DNA of 64,000 nucleotides from DTYU01 sp040757355. GTDB taxonomy: Bacteria > Bacillota > Desulfotomaculia > Desulfotomaculales > Ammonificaceae. The notes under the pieces are model-generated. The model did no database searches, had not been told where the DNA came from, and was given only the letters and a program-made list of their open reading frames with translations. Positions 7,182-17,006 of the stretch are shown here, piece after piece (position 1 is the first letter of the stretch; every line of letters begins with the position of its first letter). The stretch is taken from the NCBI GenBank assembly GCA_040757355.1, contig JBFLWY010000003.1, positions 1 to 64,000 on the forward strand, given 5' to 3'. The position numbers and the translations under genes are program-made.

Positions 7182-8486
7182 CTAAAGTGAAACCAAGCGT
7201 ACACCACAGTCTTTTGGCGCGGGATTTCCATAAATATTTTTAGTGTCTAGAACGAAGGGCCCGGCCGGGTCCAACAAGCGCGCAAAAACTTCCGGGTCCT
7301 CGATCGTTAAACCCTTCTGCTTCGCGAGGACAACCGCGCCGTGAGCGCCTTTCAACGCCTCATCCAGCGATGCAACCTGGAAGGAATAAGTCCGCGGCAC
7401 TACCGGGTCGAAAGCCCGCACTGTCACGCCGGCCTCCCGGAGATACCCCACAACCCTGAGCGCGGGGGAGGAACGGCTGTCGCTGGAAAAATCCTTCATT
7501 GCCAAGCCGAGTGCCGCCACCCGCGCCTGTGCAGGCGGTACCGGCAGGAGCCTCAGCGCCATATCGGCCACCCGCCGCGGCATCAGGTCGTTTACCCGGC
7601 GGGCCGCCCGCATGAGCTCCAAATCGACCCCGGCCTCGCGGGCAACCGGCGCCATATAATGGTATGCATTGGGCAGGCAGTAGCCGCCGACCCCCGGCCC
7701 GGGCTGCAGCAGCTTCACCCTTTTGTGGGTATTAGCCAGCCGTACCACCTCAAAAACGCTTATCCCGAGGGCCTGTGTTACCGTGCTCAATTCGTTTACT
7801 ACCGCGATACTTACGTCCCGCGAAATGTTTTCGACCAGCTTGGCCGTCTCGGCCGCCTCGAAAGAAGCGGCGGGAACGATCTCCGCCCTGGTAATTACCC
7901 GCAAGAGCGCCGCGGCCTCTTCCAGGCTGTCAATATTGATGCCGCTGACCACAACCGGCATGGTAACAAATTCTTCAAATGCGCGGCCTTCCGCGATCCG
8001 CTCCGGCGCGTACCCGAGGTAAAAATCATCGCCGGCTTTCAACCCGCTTTCTTCCAGAATAGGCTTGACCAGGTTCCGCATCATCCCCGGAACGAGCGTG
8101 CTCCGGATAAGCACCATGTCTTCCGGTTTCAGCCCTGCGGCGATGCTCCTTAGACACGCCGCTAACGGCCCCGGTTCCGGTTCTCCCCCCACCACCGGAA
8201 TGCCTACAGTAACGACGATATCCTGTACCGATTCAAGCGCCTCACGGGGATCGGTTGTCGCCCGGAAAGATCCCTGGGAGAGCTCCTGCCGGAGAATCTG
8301 CTGAATCGGAATGCCCCGGTACTGCTCCTGGTGATTGGTTATGCCGCTGTTTATCTCTTCAACCAGATCGGGGTTTACATCCACGCCGATAACCCTGCAT
8401 CCGGCCAGAGTAAAGCACAACGACAGCGGCAGACCCACAAAACCCAGGCCGAAAACCGCTATTTCCCGATAGAACCGCTCCGCCAC
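7182..8486 (-). CDS. Nucleotide-sugar dehydrogenase (UDP-glucose/UDP-ManNAc dehydrogenase family)
   Basis: NAD-dependent four-electron oxidation of a UDP-sugar to a UDP-uronic acid. The order is N-terminal Rossmann fold (FGLGFVGLPLS), central helices, a catalytic cysteine in GPGVGGYCLP, and a C-terminal UDP-binding domain with DFSSDSRSSPALRV. The 434 aa from the GTG at 8486 is normal; the frame extends 62 codons further but overlaps the upstream glycosyltransferase, and AAGGAG lies 10 nt before this GTG. The GGYC context is closer to the UDP-ManNAcA branch than to UDP-glucose dehydrogenase, but I cannot fix the substrate. It supplies acidic sugar for the surface polymer. Confidence 0.85.
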   Translation of the reverse strand: MAERFYREIAVFGLGFVGLPLSLCFTLAGCRVIGVDVNPDLVEEINSGITNHQEQYRGIPIQQILRQELSQGSFRATTDPREALESVQDIVVTVGIPVVGGEPEPGPLAACLRSIAAGLKPEDMVLIRSTLVPGMMRNLVKPILEESGLKAGDDFYLGYAPERIAEGRAFEEFVTMPVVVSGINIDSLEEAAALLRVITRAEIVPAASFEAAETAKLVENISRDVSIAVVNELSTVTQALGISVFEVVRLANTHKRVKLLQPGPGVGGYCLPNAYHYMAPVAREAGVDLELMRAARRVNDLMPRRVADMALRLLPVPPAQARVAALGLAMKDFSSDSRSSPALRVVGYLREAGVTVRAFDPVVPRTYSFQVASLDEALKGAHGAVVLAKQKGLTIEDPEVFARLLDPAGPFVLDTKNIYGNPAPKDCGVRLVSL

Positions 8487-8493
8487 AACAAAT

Positions 8494-9666
8494 CTACTCC
8501 TTTTCCTGCATAACCTGCATAATTTTATCTTCCATAAAAGCCACACGTGCCTCCCACGAGTGTTCCCGTGCGCGTGCGAGGCGTTTTTCCCGCCGCTCGG
8601 GGTTCTCTCCGGCAAGCGTCTTCTCCACCGCGGCGATAAAACCGGGAACGTCCGGTGCAATTTCGATGACATCCGCGAACTCCCTGACCGCGGGCATCTC
8701 CGTGCTCACCACCGGCCGGCCCGAAGCCAGATACTCGTAAAATTTCAACGGGCTGACGGTAGCGGTCAGCGCGCTTGGACGAAAGAGGTTAAGACAAACT
8801 TCGCACCCCTTCAGATAATTCGGCAGTATCTCCTTCGGTTTCCTGCCCAAGAAGAAAACGTTCGGCATTTTGTCGAGACCGTGAAGGGCGACGCCCGGCG
8901 CAACCGGACCGATGAGGACGATCGACCATTCGGGCCGTTCCCGCGCCATGCCTGCAAGGAGTTTGGTATCAACCCATTCCTGAATCACGCCCACAAAGCA
9001 CAGCCGCGGGCGCGGAAGCCGCTCGAGCTCTTCCGGAACAGGAGTCTCGGGGTCGCAAGCCTTGTTAAAATGCGCCACGTCCGCCGCGTTCGGAAGGTAG
9101 TAAATCCTCCGGGCGTGACCCTTGCGCCGATGGTAAAGCCCCGGCGCAGTAACGAAAGTTATGTCGGCCATGCGCAGCAGCTCCGCCTCAAGTTTCCAGA
9201 CCGTCTTTTCCCTGACCAACCCCTTGTAAGCCCCGTGTTCGTCCACGCAATCGTACACAAGCACAGCGTGTTTGACCAGCCGGGCAACAGTAGCGGTACC
9301 CGGCAGGTAGGTCCAGAGGATCGGCCGTTTTACCTTGAGCCTGCGGATGGCCAGGTTCACCCAGGCGGCAAGCCAGTACTGATTGAGCTTTCCCACCCAT
9401 GAATAAACGTTTCCGAGAGGCAGCACAAAAGGCGGTTGAAAGACATAAATGTTCGGCCGCGGCCGGCTGACCCATCTGCCCCACGGACGCCATTTCCCCC
9501 AGAAAGAAGGGTCCTTGAGCGGTGAAATGAGGGTTCCCGGCGGTTCAACATAAAGTACCCGGTTGGAAGGATGAAGCCGGGAGAGCACCTGCTGTTTACG
9601 CGTCCAGATCGGATCCCAATCCGCCGAAGAAAGACATACTATATCCCGATTCCTGAGTTCAACCAC
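8494..9666 (-). CDS. Glycosyltransferase, group 1 / TuaH-like
   Basis: A 390-aa GT-B type transferase. The N-terminal half has RNRDIVCLSSADWDPIWTRKQ and YDCVDEHG, typical of TuaH-like enzymes; the C-terminal half holds KFYEYLASGRPVVST, the sugar-nucleotide binding Glu segment. It would add a sugar to the lipid-linked polymer on the cytoplasmic face. Its stop is 8 nt from the dehydrogenase start, so both are in one operon. Donor and acceptor are unknown. Confidence 0.82.
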   Translation of the reverse strand: MVELRNRDIVCLSSADWDPIWTRKQQVLSRLHPSNRVLYVEPPGTLISPLKDPSFWGKWRPWGRWVSRPRPNIYVFQPPFVLPLGNVYSWVGKLNQYWLAAWVNLAIRRLKVKRPILWTYLPGTATVARLVKHAVLVYDCVDEHGAYKGLVREKTVWKLEAELLRMADITFVTAPGLYHRRKGHARRIYYLPNAADVAHFNKACDPETPVPEELERLPRPRLCFVGVIQEWVDTKLLAGMARERPEWSIVLIGPVAPGVALHGLDKMPNVFFLGRKPKEILPNYLKGCEVCLNLFRPSALTATVSPLKFYEYLASGRPVVSTEMPAVREFADVIEIAPDVPGFIAAVEKTLAGENPERREKRLARAREHSWEARVAFMEDKIMQVMQEKE

Positions 9667-9750
9667 TCTAACCTCCGCAACGACCCGCTCAGTTTCTATG
9701 TAATACCGGTTGATGGCAAGTCAGTTTATTTTCCAGAGAGGCCCCATCAT

Positions 9751-10878
9751 TCACTTGCCTGGACGGGCGCTACCCAACACTTCCCGGTAAACTGCAACGG
9801 TTGCTGCCGCCATCCTGCCGGCCGAGAACTCCCGCCTGACAAAATCCCGCCCGCGTGCGGCCATTTCCTTCGCGGCAATAGGGTCTTCAAGTACCCGGCA
9901 GACGGCCCCGGCAAGCGCCGCGGCATCCGCCGGCGGAACAAGAAAGCCGGTCTCACCGTCCTGTACAACCTCCAAAAGCCCGCCCACCCTGGTTGCCACA
10001 ACAGGCGTCATATGCAACAACGCCTCAAGGACAACCAGACCAAAACCCTCTGCAAGCGACGGGAGTACCAGCACCGAAAATTCCGGGTAGTAAAGCATTA
10101 CCTCCTTGAGGAAACCGGTGAATATCACCCTGCCCTCGATTCCAAGGGTTCTTATTTGCCTTTCTAGTTCCGGTCGTTCGGGACCGGAGCCGATTATTAG
10201 AAAACGTGCTTCAGGGTACCGTTTTAAAACCTCTGCCGCCGCCGCAATAAAATAGCGGTGTCCTTTGACCCGGTGAAGCCGGCCCACCGTTGCAATAAGA
10301 GGCACTCCTTCAGGAAGTCCCAAACTTGCCCGCAGCCTTTTATCCGGCTTGCTTTGTTCCGTGTCAAGGCTTATCCCGTTATATACAACCGATATTTTTT
10401 CCCTGGAAACGCCTTTTTTCTCCAGGTCGGCGGCAATAAAATCCGAAACCGCAATAAACCGCGTGGTAAACCTCCTCGTCAACCGCTCACTTAACGCGTT
10501 AACGACCCTGGTAACCGGATGGGGATAATCCTGGGACAGGAAGCTGTGCACCGTGGTACATACCGGTAAACCTGTCCCTCGCGCCGCCAGCCGTCCCAGA
10601 AGGTTCGCCCTCACACCGTGGGTATGGACAATGTCGTATCCCGAAAGAACCTCCTTTAGCCGCCACGCTACCCCCAAATCCAGCTTGTTACGCATCGGCA
10701 TAACCGTCACCCTCATCCCTGCCTCTTGGGCTATAGGAGAGAATGGAGCCGTGAAAAGGCACGCCGCCTCTAGCTGTGCATCCTGCGGGTTGACGGATTT
10801 AAACAGGGTTAAAATGTGCCGCTCCGCACCACCGAATTCGCCCCCGCCGATAACGTGTAGAACCCTTATTCCCTGCAA
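9751..10878 (-). CDS. Glycosyltransferase family 4
   Basis: GT-B retaining transferase of about 375 aa. It starts with RVLHVIGGGEFGGAERH (acceptor-side glycine loop) and has IATVGRLHRVKGH, the FTGFLKEV stretch and PSLAEGFGLVVLEAL, which contains the EX7E-type donor motif. I chose TTG at 10878 (GGGAGG 12 nt upstream) over a GTG nine codons earlier that has no ribosome site; either may be right. It probably extends the same glycopolymer. A stem-closed repeat occupies the divergent region upstream. Confidence 0.82.
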   Translation of the reverse strand: MQGIRVLHVIGGGEFGGAERHILTLFKSVNPQDAQLEAACLFTAPFSPIAQEAGMRVTVMPMRNKLDLGVAWRLKEVLSGYDIVHTHGVRANLLGRLAARGTGLPVCTTVHSFLSQDYPHPVTRVVNALSERLTRRFTTRFIAVSDFIAADLEKKGVSREKISVVYNGISLDTEQSKPDKRLRASLGLPEGVPLIATVGRLHRVKGHRYFIAAAAEVLKRYPEARFLIIGSGPERPELERQIRTLGIEGRVIFTGFLKEVMLYYPEFSVLVLPSLAEGFGLVVLEALLHMTPVVATRVGGLLEVVQDGETGFLVPPADAAALAGAVCRVLEDPIAAKEMAARGRDFVRREFSAGRMAAATVAVYREVLGSARPGK

Positions 10879-10952
10879 GCCTTCTGACAGCCTCCCGACT
10901 AACACAAGTCAGATGTTAGAAGCCCGTCACCATTTTCATTCTTCCGCTTGTG

Positions 10953-11050
10953 CCCGGCACTCAGGTGAAAATCGAACCTTAACCCACGCTACAAATATAG
11001 AGAGGCATTCCGGTTACGCCGCCCTTAATAGACGCTTGCTGAGTGCCGGG
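10953..11050. repeat. Stem-closed repeat element, GCC-variant stem, 98 bp
   Basis: Closed by CCCGGCACTCAG and CTGAGTGCCGGG. Relative to the consensus, A became G on the left and T became C on the right, so pairing is kept. The core is unlike the alpha and beta types. It lies between divergent glycosyltransferase and O-antigen ligase-like genes. Confidence 0.8.
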
Positions 11051-11197
11051 CTCCAAAAAATCACCCTCTGGTATAGAAACATCGCAAACCTTATAATATC
11101 ATTGAGCAGCTTAAAACTGGAGGTCATATTTCTGCCAAAACCAACGGAAATAAGTGAAGCAAGTCTTTTTTTCCAATCACTACAGTTTTTCAAACAC

Positions 11198-12586
11198 GTG
11201 TGGATAAACAGTTCCTTCGCCCGGTGGCTCCGCCGGGAACCGGTTTGGTTCACTGTCTCCTCCCGCTTTCTGCAAAAAGCACGGGAGTTCCTGACACGTT
11301 TCAATTTAGTTTACCGCGCAGCAGGCAGCGTTCATCGCTGTATTACGGGCAGCCGCTCGCTTGGGTTCCTTGCACAAAAGGCATGGCTTCTCCTTTTCGT
11401 GCTCGGGGCTTACCCTTTCGTCGACTTCGTTTTACGGATCGGCGGAAATCCGGGTGGACTGACCGGTACCTGGGACGAACTCTGCCTTTTCCTCGGTCTA
11501 TCCCTGATCGCCGCTCGCGTTATTTACAATGGTCGCGAAAGCTGGCAGATGAGCGAAGTACACTTACCCCTTTTCATTTACTTCGGCGTCTTTCTTTTCC
11601 TCTTCTTCTTACGCTCTCCTGAAACGGCCGTCGGTATCGAGGGCGTCCGGGTTTACCTTGAATATGCCCTGTGGTTCTTTGTCGGGCTGAACCTTCCGGA
11701 CACCCACCGCCAGGTAAAGACCTTTACCGGTTTTTTCGTCCTGGTGTGTACGTTCATTGCCCTTTACGGCATCGGGCAGTACGTCGCCGGGGTACCCGTA
11801 CCCGAAAGCTGGCTGGACCAGGCAGAAGCCGGTGTCCGTACCCGAGCGTTCTCGGTTATCGGGAGTCCGAATGTGCTCGGTTCCCTCCTTGCACTCGCCC
11901 TGCCTATGGGCATTGCCGGGTTTTATACCGCCGGTTCCAGGTTTTCCCGCGCCGGCTACGCCGTTGCTTCAGCCGCAATGGCGGGCTGCCTGGTGGTGAC
12001 GTTCTCGCGCGGTGCCTGGCTTGCTGCCTTTTTGGGCCTCGTTCTTTTCGCTGTTCTGGCCAAGCCCCGGCTTTTATTGGGTTTGGGCGCAACAACGCTG
12101 CTTGCACCCATTATCTCTCCCGGTATCGCCGGACGGCTGCTCTACCTTTTTTCAGCCGGCTACCTTGCCTCAAGCCAGCGCTCGGGCCGGATTGCCCGCT
12201 GGCAGGCAGCGCTTGATAAACTTCAACTGCACCCGCTGACGGGTGAAGGCTTCGGCCGCTTCGGCGGCGCTGTCGCCACGCGTGCGATCCCCGGCAGCTT
12301 TTACGTCGACAACTTTTACCTTAAAACGGCGGCAGAAGGCGGCATTTTGGCACTCCTTACGCTCCTGTGGGTGGTCTTTTCCGCCTGGCGGGCAGGCTAC
12401 CGGGCAGTTTCCGCCTTGTCCCAGCCAGCGGCAAAAATGCTCGCCGCCGCTTTCCTGGGCGGCCTTACCGCCGTTCTGCTGCATAACACCGTGGAAAACA
12501 TTTTCGAAACCCCCCTGATGAGCACCCTCTTCTGGTTATTCCTGGGGCTGCTGTTGGTTCTCCCGCGGCTTGTATCTGAGAGGTGA
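11198..12586 (+). CDS. O-antigen ligase/polymerase-like membrane protein
   Basis: Integral membrane protein with about ten hydrophobic segments and a large external loop, of the O-antigen ligase (Wzy/WaaL-like) family. It contains the typical GSPNVLGSLLALALP and SRGAWLAAFLGL segments and HNTVENIFETP near the end. In a Gram-positive it would polymerise or transfer lipid-linked glycan outside the membrane. The start is uncertain. GTG at 11198 gives 462 aa but lacks a clear ribosome site; a GGAGG at 11119-11123 is well placed only for a CTG at 11132. The longer upstream frame runs through the repeat element and is not coding. Confidence 0.78.
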   Translation: MWINSSFARWLRREPVWFTVSSRFLQKAREFLTRFNLVYRAAGSVHRCITGSRSLGFLAQKAWLLLFVLGAYPFVDFVLRIGGNPGGLTGTWDELCLFLGLSLIAARVIYNGRESWQMSEVHLPLFIYFGVFLFLFFLRSPETAVGIEGVRVYLEYALWFFVGLNLPDTHRQVKTFTGFFVLVCTFIALYGIGQYVAGVPVPESWLDQAEAGVRTRAFSVIGSPNVLGSLLALALPMGIAGFYTAGSRFSRAGYAVASAAMAGCLVVTFSRGAWLAAFLGLVLFAVLAKPRLLLGLGATTLLAPIISPGIAGRLLYLFSAGYLASSQRSGRIARWQAALDKLQLHPLTGEGFGRFGGAVATRAIPGSFYVDNFYLKTAAEGGILALLTLLWVVFSAWRAGYRAVSALSQPAAKMLAAAFLGGLTAVLLHNTVENIFETPLMSTLFWLFLGLLLVLPRLVSER

Positions 12587-12622
12587 ACAGTGGGGAGGTT
12601 AGAGGTGAGAATTGTTCTTGTT

Positions 12623-12649
12623 GGAATTCGGACGTAGCCGAATTCCTTT
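12623..12649 (+). terminator. Hairpin between convergent genes
   Basis: GGAATTCGG and CCGAATTCC form a 9-bp stem with a 6-nt loop, followed on the plus strand by CTTTC. It separates the O-antigen ligase-like gene from convergent csaB. The T-run is weak. Confidence 0.4.
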
Positions 12650-13750
12650 CTAGCTTCGTACCTCCCAATTTCCGCTTCTCAGCAGCGCTGCAACCATATC
12701 AGCATTATGCCACGCCTTGCGCCTCAGGTCATCAACCCGTTGCAAGAGGCGGACAGAAACGTCCCCCCCTGCCAAAAGACCCTCGACCGCCCTCTGCAGG
12801 TCCCCGGCCGTTATGCCCGCTACCGGCAGTGTCGGCAACCCAACCTCGCTCATAAACCGCTCCACTTTCGGGTCGTAACCGAGGCCCACCGCAGGCACGC
12901 CGGACATCACCGTAAATATTAAGAAATGCAGCCGCATCCCCAGGCACAAATCAAAACATGCCGACACCGCCAGGAGGTCCCGAAAACCCTTTACATTATC
13001 AAGGACAACCGCCGGTGAACGCATCTGTTTTTTCAGCCTACCGAGAATCTCGGTATCGTCCGGTTGGAGCGGGACCAAAACAACGCGCCAACCCTGGGAC
13101 GTCATTGTGTCTGCCAGCCCGGCCACCGCGCCCGAAACCGCACCGACGTCCGGCCACCTGCGGAGGGAAACCCCCAAAAGGGGCCCTTCCGGTGCCCCTG
13201 CTTCCTGCAGCAGTACCCTGCCTCGTTTACAACCCTCCGGTTCCGCCTCGAGAGCTAGAACCGGGTCGGCCGTCACCTGTACCGGACGCTTCACCCCCAG
13301 TGCTTCGAGCTCTATGAGGGAGCCCCTGTCTCTTAGCGTCACCAGGTCCGCCATGCGCACCACTGATCTTACCAAAAAGCGGCTGAGAGGGAGGTTCAGC
13401 GGTCCGATGCCCTGCCCGTAAAGACAAATCTTTTTCCGCCGCAACCACGCCATCAGAATAACACCGGCATAATAAATCACATTGCGGGGGCTGGTCACGT
13501 CCTGAAAAAGGCTCCCCCCGCCGCTGAGCAGCAGGTCGGCGTTTCCCAGTTCCCGCCAGATAGGCCTGAAAGCGCGGCGCGGCACGGCACGCACGCCGAA
13601 CTCCCGCGCTGTGTCGTCCGGCCGATGGGAGAGGACCACAATATCCAACCCCGGGATCCGGTGCTTTAGCTGCGAGATGATCGCAAAAAGCATCGCTTCA
13701 TCTCCGGAATTTCCAAAGCCGTAATAGCCGGAAATGACGACTTTGGGCAC
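12650..13750 (-). CDS. csaB: Polysaccharide pyruvyl transferase CsaB
   Basis: About 366 aa, transferring pyruvate from phosphoenolpyruvate as a ketal onto a secondary cell-wall polymer. This makes the anchor that SLH-domain proteins bind. Recognisable stretches are SGYYGFGNSGDEA, the LLSGGGSLFQDVTS glycine loop and GMRLHFLIF near the C-terminus. GTG at 13750 has GAGGG 6 nt upstream; an ATG two codons earlier has its purine run too close. A large SLH protein is encoded at 39211-43770, so both halves of an SLH anchoring system are in this window. Confidence 0.9.
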   Translation of the reverse strand: MPKVVISGYYGFGNSGDEAMLFAIISQLKHRIPGLDIVVLSHRPDDTAREFGVRAVPRRAFRPIWRELGNADLLLSGGGSLFQDVTSPRNVIYYAGVILMAWLRRKKICLYGQGIGPLNLPLSRFLVRSVVRMADLVTLRDRGSLIELEALGVKRPVQVTADPVLALEAEPEGCKRGRVLLQEAGAPEGPLLGVSLRRWPDVGAVSGAVAGLADTMTSQGWRVVLVPLQPDDTEILGRLKKQMRSPAVVLDNVKGFRDLLAVSACFDLCLGMRLHFLIFTVMSGVPAVGLGYDPKVERFMSEVGLPTLPVAGITAGDLQRAVEGLLAGGDVSVRLLQRVDDLRRKAWHNADMVAALLRSGNWEVRS

Positions 13751-13800
13751 TTCCATCCCTCTTCATTCGTATTTGTACCGCCTGTACACGGGCCCTTGCG

Positions 13801-14556
13801 TCAGAAAACCCCACCGCACCCCGAGGTTGTCTTAACCCGCGTCCGTAACACCAGGAAGGCGAAAAGCGGCAGTACCAGCATCCGCCGCCACCGCCGGGGT
13901 TCGCGGATCAGCCTTCCGAGCCATTCCAAACCCAGCCGCCGCATCCATGCCGGGGCCCGTTTCACGCGCCCGCTTAAAACGTCAAAACTTCCCCCTACGC
14001 CTACAGCTACCGGGACATTCAAGAGCTGATTGTGATTGTAAATCCATTCCTCCTGCTTTGGTGCACCCAAGCCGACGAAAAGGATATGGGGTTCTGCCGC
14101 ATTTATTTTCCCCAGCACCGCCGTTTCTTCTTCTGCGGTAAAATACCCATGGTATGTTCCTGCCACCGACAGCCCCGGGAAATGCACAGTCAGTCTGGAA
14201 GCTGCGTCTTCCGCCACCCCCGGTTTTCCTCCTAAAAGAAAAACCCGCCAGCCTTCGGCTGCGGCTCGTTTGGACAGTTCGAGCATGAGGTCTATGCCGG
14301 TCACCCGCTCCGGCAGACTGTAACCGCAGACAGAAGCCGCCCAAACGATTCCCACCCCATCCGCCGTAACCAGAGAAGCTTCGCGGGCAATCGTCAGGAG
14401 ATCTGGCTCTTTCTGGGCCCGGTAAAGGTATTCCGGGTTCAGCGTAACAACCTGGTGTGTTCCGCCGCGGGCAAGCAACTCGCCCACCCGCGCGACAGCC
14501 TCCGTTATGGTAACCGCATCAACCGGGGCGCCAAGAATGTTCACGCGCTGCACCAT
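13801..14556 (-). CDS. tagA: WecG/TagA/CpsF family N-acetylmannosaminyltransferase
   Basis: GT-E-type transferase of 251 aa. It carries VTLNPEYLYRAQKEPDL, TADGVGIVWA with the catalytic aspartate, FLLGGKPGVAEDAA and FVGLGAPKQEEWI, all hallmarks of TagA. TagA adds ManNAc to GlcNAc-PP-undecaprenol, the step after TagO. Together with the TagO-type gene at 3427 this gives the two committed steps of a teichoic-acid-like linkage unit. The csaB gene follows 50 bp downstream, probably in the same transcript. Confidence 0.9.
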   Translation of the reverse strand: MVQRVNILGAPVDAVTITEAVARVGELLARGGTHQVVTLNPEYLYRAQKEPDLLTIAREASLVTADGVGIVWAASVCGYSLPERVTGIDLMLELSKRAAAEGWRVFLLGGKPGVAEDAASRLTVHFPGLSVAGTYHGYFTAEEETAVLGKINAAEPHILFVGLGAPKQEEWIYNHNQLLNVPVAVGVGGSFDVLSGRVKRAPAWMRRLGLEWLGRLIREPRRWRRMLVLPLFAFLVLRTRVKTTSGCGGVF

Positions 14557-14645
14557 ACTTTAACTTTTCGCCACGAATCGGGGGGCTTCCTGCTGCGCTC
14601 TATACCCTAAGTGTTATACTGGCCCCTATGCTCAAGCGCCGATTT

Positions 14646-16250
14646 CTATACCTCCGTTACGACCGGACGAGTCTTTCCGCCATCCAGGCCACCCAACGCC
14701 GCCTCCGCCTCTTGACGCGCAAAATCGATACGGCCCTTGGTAAAAACAAAGACCAGCGGCAGGGCTATAACCGTTATAACCGTAGCCACCAAGAAGGCAT
14801 CCCCCACCGCCAGCGTGGCCGCCTGTTTTTGGATCGCCCCCTGCAACAAGCCTTCCGTGGCCGGCCGCGCCGCCGCCAGACCCAAAAGCGCTCCCACCTT
14901 GCCCGCCACCTGCGCGTAATAAAAGTAGCCTAACGGCGCCAGATGGCTCACCCCCTCTGTTAGCCGCTCGCCGTGAAAAACCATCCGGTTTTCAAAGACG
15001 TAGGTGACCAAGGAAATCCCGAAAGATGCCGCTACCTGCCGGATTACATTCATCAAAGCCGAGGCCTGACCGGTAAAACGCGCGGGCACAGCATTCATCC
15101 CTGCCGTCATCAAGGGCATCATCGCCAAGCCCAGACCAAGACCGCGGATAGAAAGCAGGAGCTGCAAATACCGCACCGGCATATCCACCGTTACGTGGCG
15201 CAAGGTGTACGTAGTTACTAAAATAATTCCTAAGCCTAGCCCCCCTGGAAGGGCCGCCCCTACCCGATCAAAGAGTTTTCCAGCCAGAGGCATCATCAGC
15301 CCGCTCGCCAAAGCGGCAGGCATCAGAATCAAGCCCGTCTGCGTCGGGGAGTAGCCCTGAACCCGCTGCGTGAAGAGAGGGGTGAGAAAAACACCCAAAA
15401 AAAGGGCTATCGAGACGAGGCTCGAAGTAACTAAAGCCAGCGAGAAAACCCTGTTCCGCAAAAGGCGCACGTCAATCACCGGCTCCGGAACGCTCAGCTC
15501 CCAGAAAAAGAAAAGCAGAAAACCAAAGAACGCTGCTACCAGAAGTGTAACCGTACTCTGCGCGCTCCATCCCCAATCCTGCCCTTTATCCAGAGCAAGG
15601 AGAAGCAGGAAGCAGGAAACTGAGCTTAAGAGAAGCCCCAAAACATCTAATTTCCGGTCAGCAATCTGTTCCGTTTCGGTTAAGAAGAAGGCAGAAACCA
15701 GGACGGTCAAAAGGCCCACCGGAAGGTTAATATAGAAGATTAAGCGCCAGGAAAAATTGTCTACCAGGTAACCCCCGAGTGTAGGACCAATCGCCGGAGC
15801 GAGGGTCATGGTCACGCCCCAAAGACTCATCGCTAACCCGATCTTCTCGCGGGGCCAAATCTGGTAAACAATCGCCATACTCAGCGGAATCACCGTCCCG
15901 CCGCCGATAGCCTGAAGCGCCCGCGCCACGATGAGCGAATTCACGTTCCACGCCAGACCGCAAAGCATTGAGCTTAGGGTAAAGAGGCCGATACAAAAAA
16001 GATACATCCGCTTGTAACCGAACCGGTCACCTAAATAACCCGTGGCAGGGATTACCATGCCGCCAACCAAGAGGTAAACCGTCAGCACCCACTGTATTTG
16101 GCTGGTGGTAGCGTTGAAGACCGCCATCATCCGCGGCAGCGCCACGTTGACGATAGTTGCATCCAAGACCCCCATGAAGGTCCCTAAAATGAGGCCGAAA
16201 AGGGCCATCAGTGGAAGGTGCCCCGCTCCGGGCCCTGCTTCTCTTAACAA
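14646..16250 (-). CDS. DHA2 family (EmrB/QacA-type) multidrug efflux MFS transporter
   Basis: A 534-aa protein with about 14 hydrophobic helices. It has the family signatures LDATIVNVALPRM in helix 1, GYLGDRFGYKRMY (motif A) and WRLIFYINLPVG. It exports hydrophobic compounds using the proton gradient. The TTG start follows GGAGGGG. It is the last gene of a four-gene set with a MarR regulator and two adaptor proteins, which is the EmrRAB layout. Confidence 0.92.
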   Translation of the reverse strand: MLREAGPGAGHLPLMALFGLILGTFMGVLDATIVNVALPRMMAVFNATTSQIQWVLTVYLLVGGMVIPATGYLGDRFGYKRMYLFCIGLFTLSSMLCGLAWNVNSLIVARALQAIGGGTVIPLSMAIVYQIWPREKIGLAMSLWGVTMTLAPAIGPTLGGYLVDNFSWRLIFYINLPVGLLTVLVSAFFLTETEQIADRKLDVLGLLLSSVSCFLLLLALDKGQDWGWSAQSTVTLLVAAFFGFLLFFFWELSVPEPVIDVRLLRNRVFSLALVTSSLVSIALFLGVFLTPLFTQRVQGYSPTQTGLILMPAALASGLMMPLAGKLFDRVGAALPGGLGLGIILVTTYTLRHVTVDMPVRYLQLLLSIRGLGLGLAMMPLMTAGMNAVPARFTGQASALMNVIRQVAASFGISLVTYVFENRMVFHGERLTEGVSHLAPLGYFYYAQVAGKVGALLGLAAARPATEGLLQGAIQKQAATLAVGDAFLVATVITVIALPLVFVFTKGRIDFARQEAEAALGGLDGGKTRPVVTEV

Positions 16251-16294
16251 ATCTTACCCCTCCATCCGGACCGGCGTGCGATGTCAGGAGGGCC

Positions 16295-16957
16295 TCAATC
16301 CCGCAGGTGAATTGATACTACCGCACTCTGCCCCACCTTAAACGGCGCATCAGAGCCATTTTCGATCTCGATTTTCACAGGAACCCGCTGAACCACTTTG
16401 ATGAAACTCCCACTTGTGCTTCTGGTGGGGAGCAGCGAAAAAGTAGATGCTACCGCCTCCTGAACCGCAACCACCCGGCCCTGAAAAACCCGGCCGGGAA
16501 TTCCGTCAACCGTAAAGGTAACGCGCTGGCCGCATTTGATTCTATTGATCTTCTTTTCTTCCACGTTAGCGGTCAGAAAGAGGCTCTCCGGATCTACCAG
16601 CATCACTGCCGGCTGTCCCGCACCAACCACTTCGCCTGGTTGACTCAAGACCTTCAGAACCACGCCCTTAACCGGAGCCTTCACCAAAGTAAGCTCCGGA
16701 TTGCCCGCGGGAGGCAGGGCGGTGTCGTCAACCCACGCCAGGATTTCACCGCTGTTTACGCCGTCGCCTTCTTTGACATTCACCGCCAGCAACTGTCCGG
16801 CAACCTGGGGCCCTAACTTGAACACCGTACCGTCAATATAGGCGTCTTCTGTGCGGACAAAATAGGCATTCGTATACCAGTAATAAAAGGTCACGCCGGC
16901 TAAGGAAAGAAGCATAACCAAAAGAACCGCGAAAAATGCTTTCTTGGTGCGCGCCAA
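16295..16957 (-). CDS. EmrA/HlyD-type membrane fusion protein
   Basis: About 220 aa, with an N-terminal membrane helix (about 7-25) then a biotinyl-lipoyl-like barrel (DAYIDGTVFKLGPQVAGQLLAVNVKEGDGVNSGEIL) and a C-terminal beta domain. The long coiled-coil hairpin usual in EmrA is absent, so the protein is short. I chose TTG at 16957, after a G-rich stretch, since the open frame otherwise starts inside the upstream gene. It would couple the DHA2 pump to wall-side export. In a single-membrane cell it cannot contact TolC, so its job may be substrate capture. Confidence 0.82.
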   Translation of the reverse strand: MARTKKAFFAVLLVMLLSLAGVTFYYWYTNAYFVRTEDAYIDGTVFKLGPQVAGQLLAVNVKEGDGVNSGEILAWVDDTALPPAGNPELTLVKAPVKGVVLKVLSQPGEVVGAGQPAVMLVDPESLFLTANVEEKKINRIKCGQRVTFTVDGIPGRVFQGRVVAVQEAVASTFSLLPTRSTSGSFIKVVQRVPVKIEIENGSDAPFKVGQSAVVSIHLRD

Positions 16958-17006
16958 AGTAGATCCCCCCAACCTCTTCCTGTTTGACGAGATAACAGCT
17001 TGCCGG

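Noticed and set aside
10553..11197. 215-residue N-terminal extension of the O-antigen ligase-like protein
   Set aside because: It is antisense to the glycosyltransferase gene and passes through a repeat element. The hydrophobic family sequence starts only after 11198.
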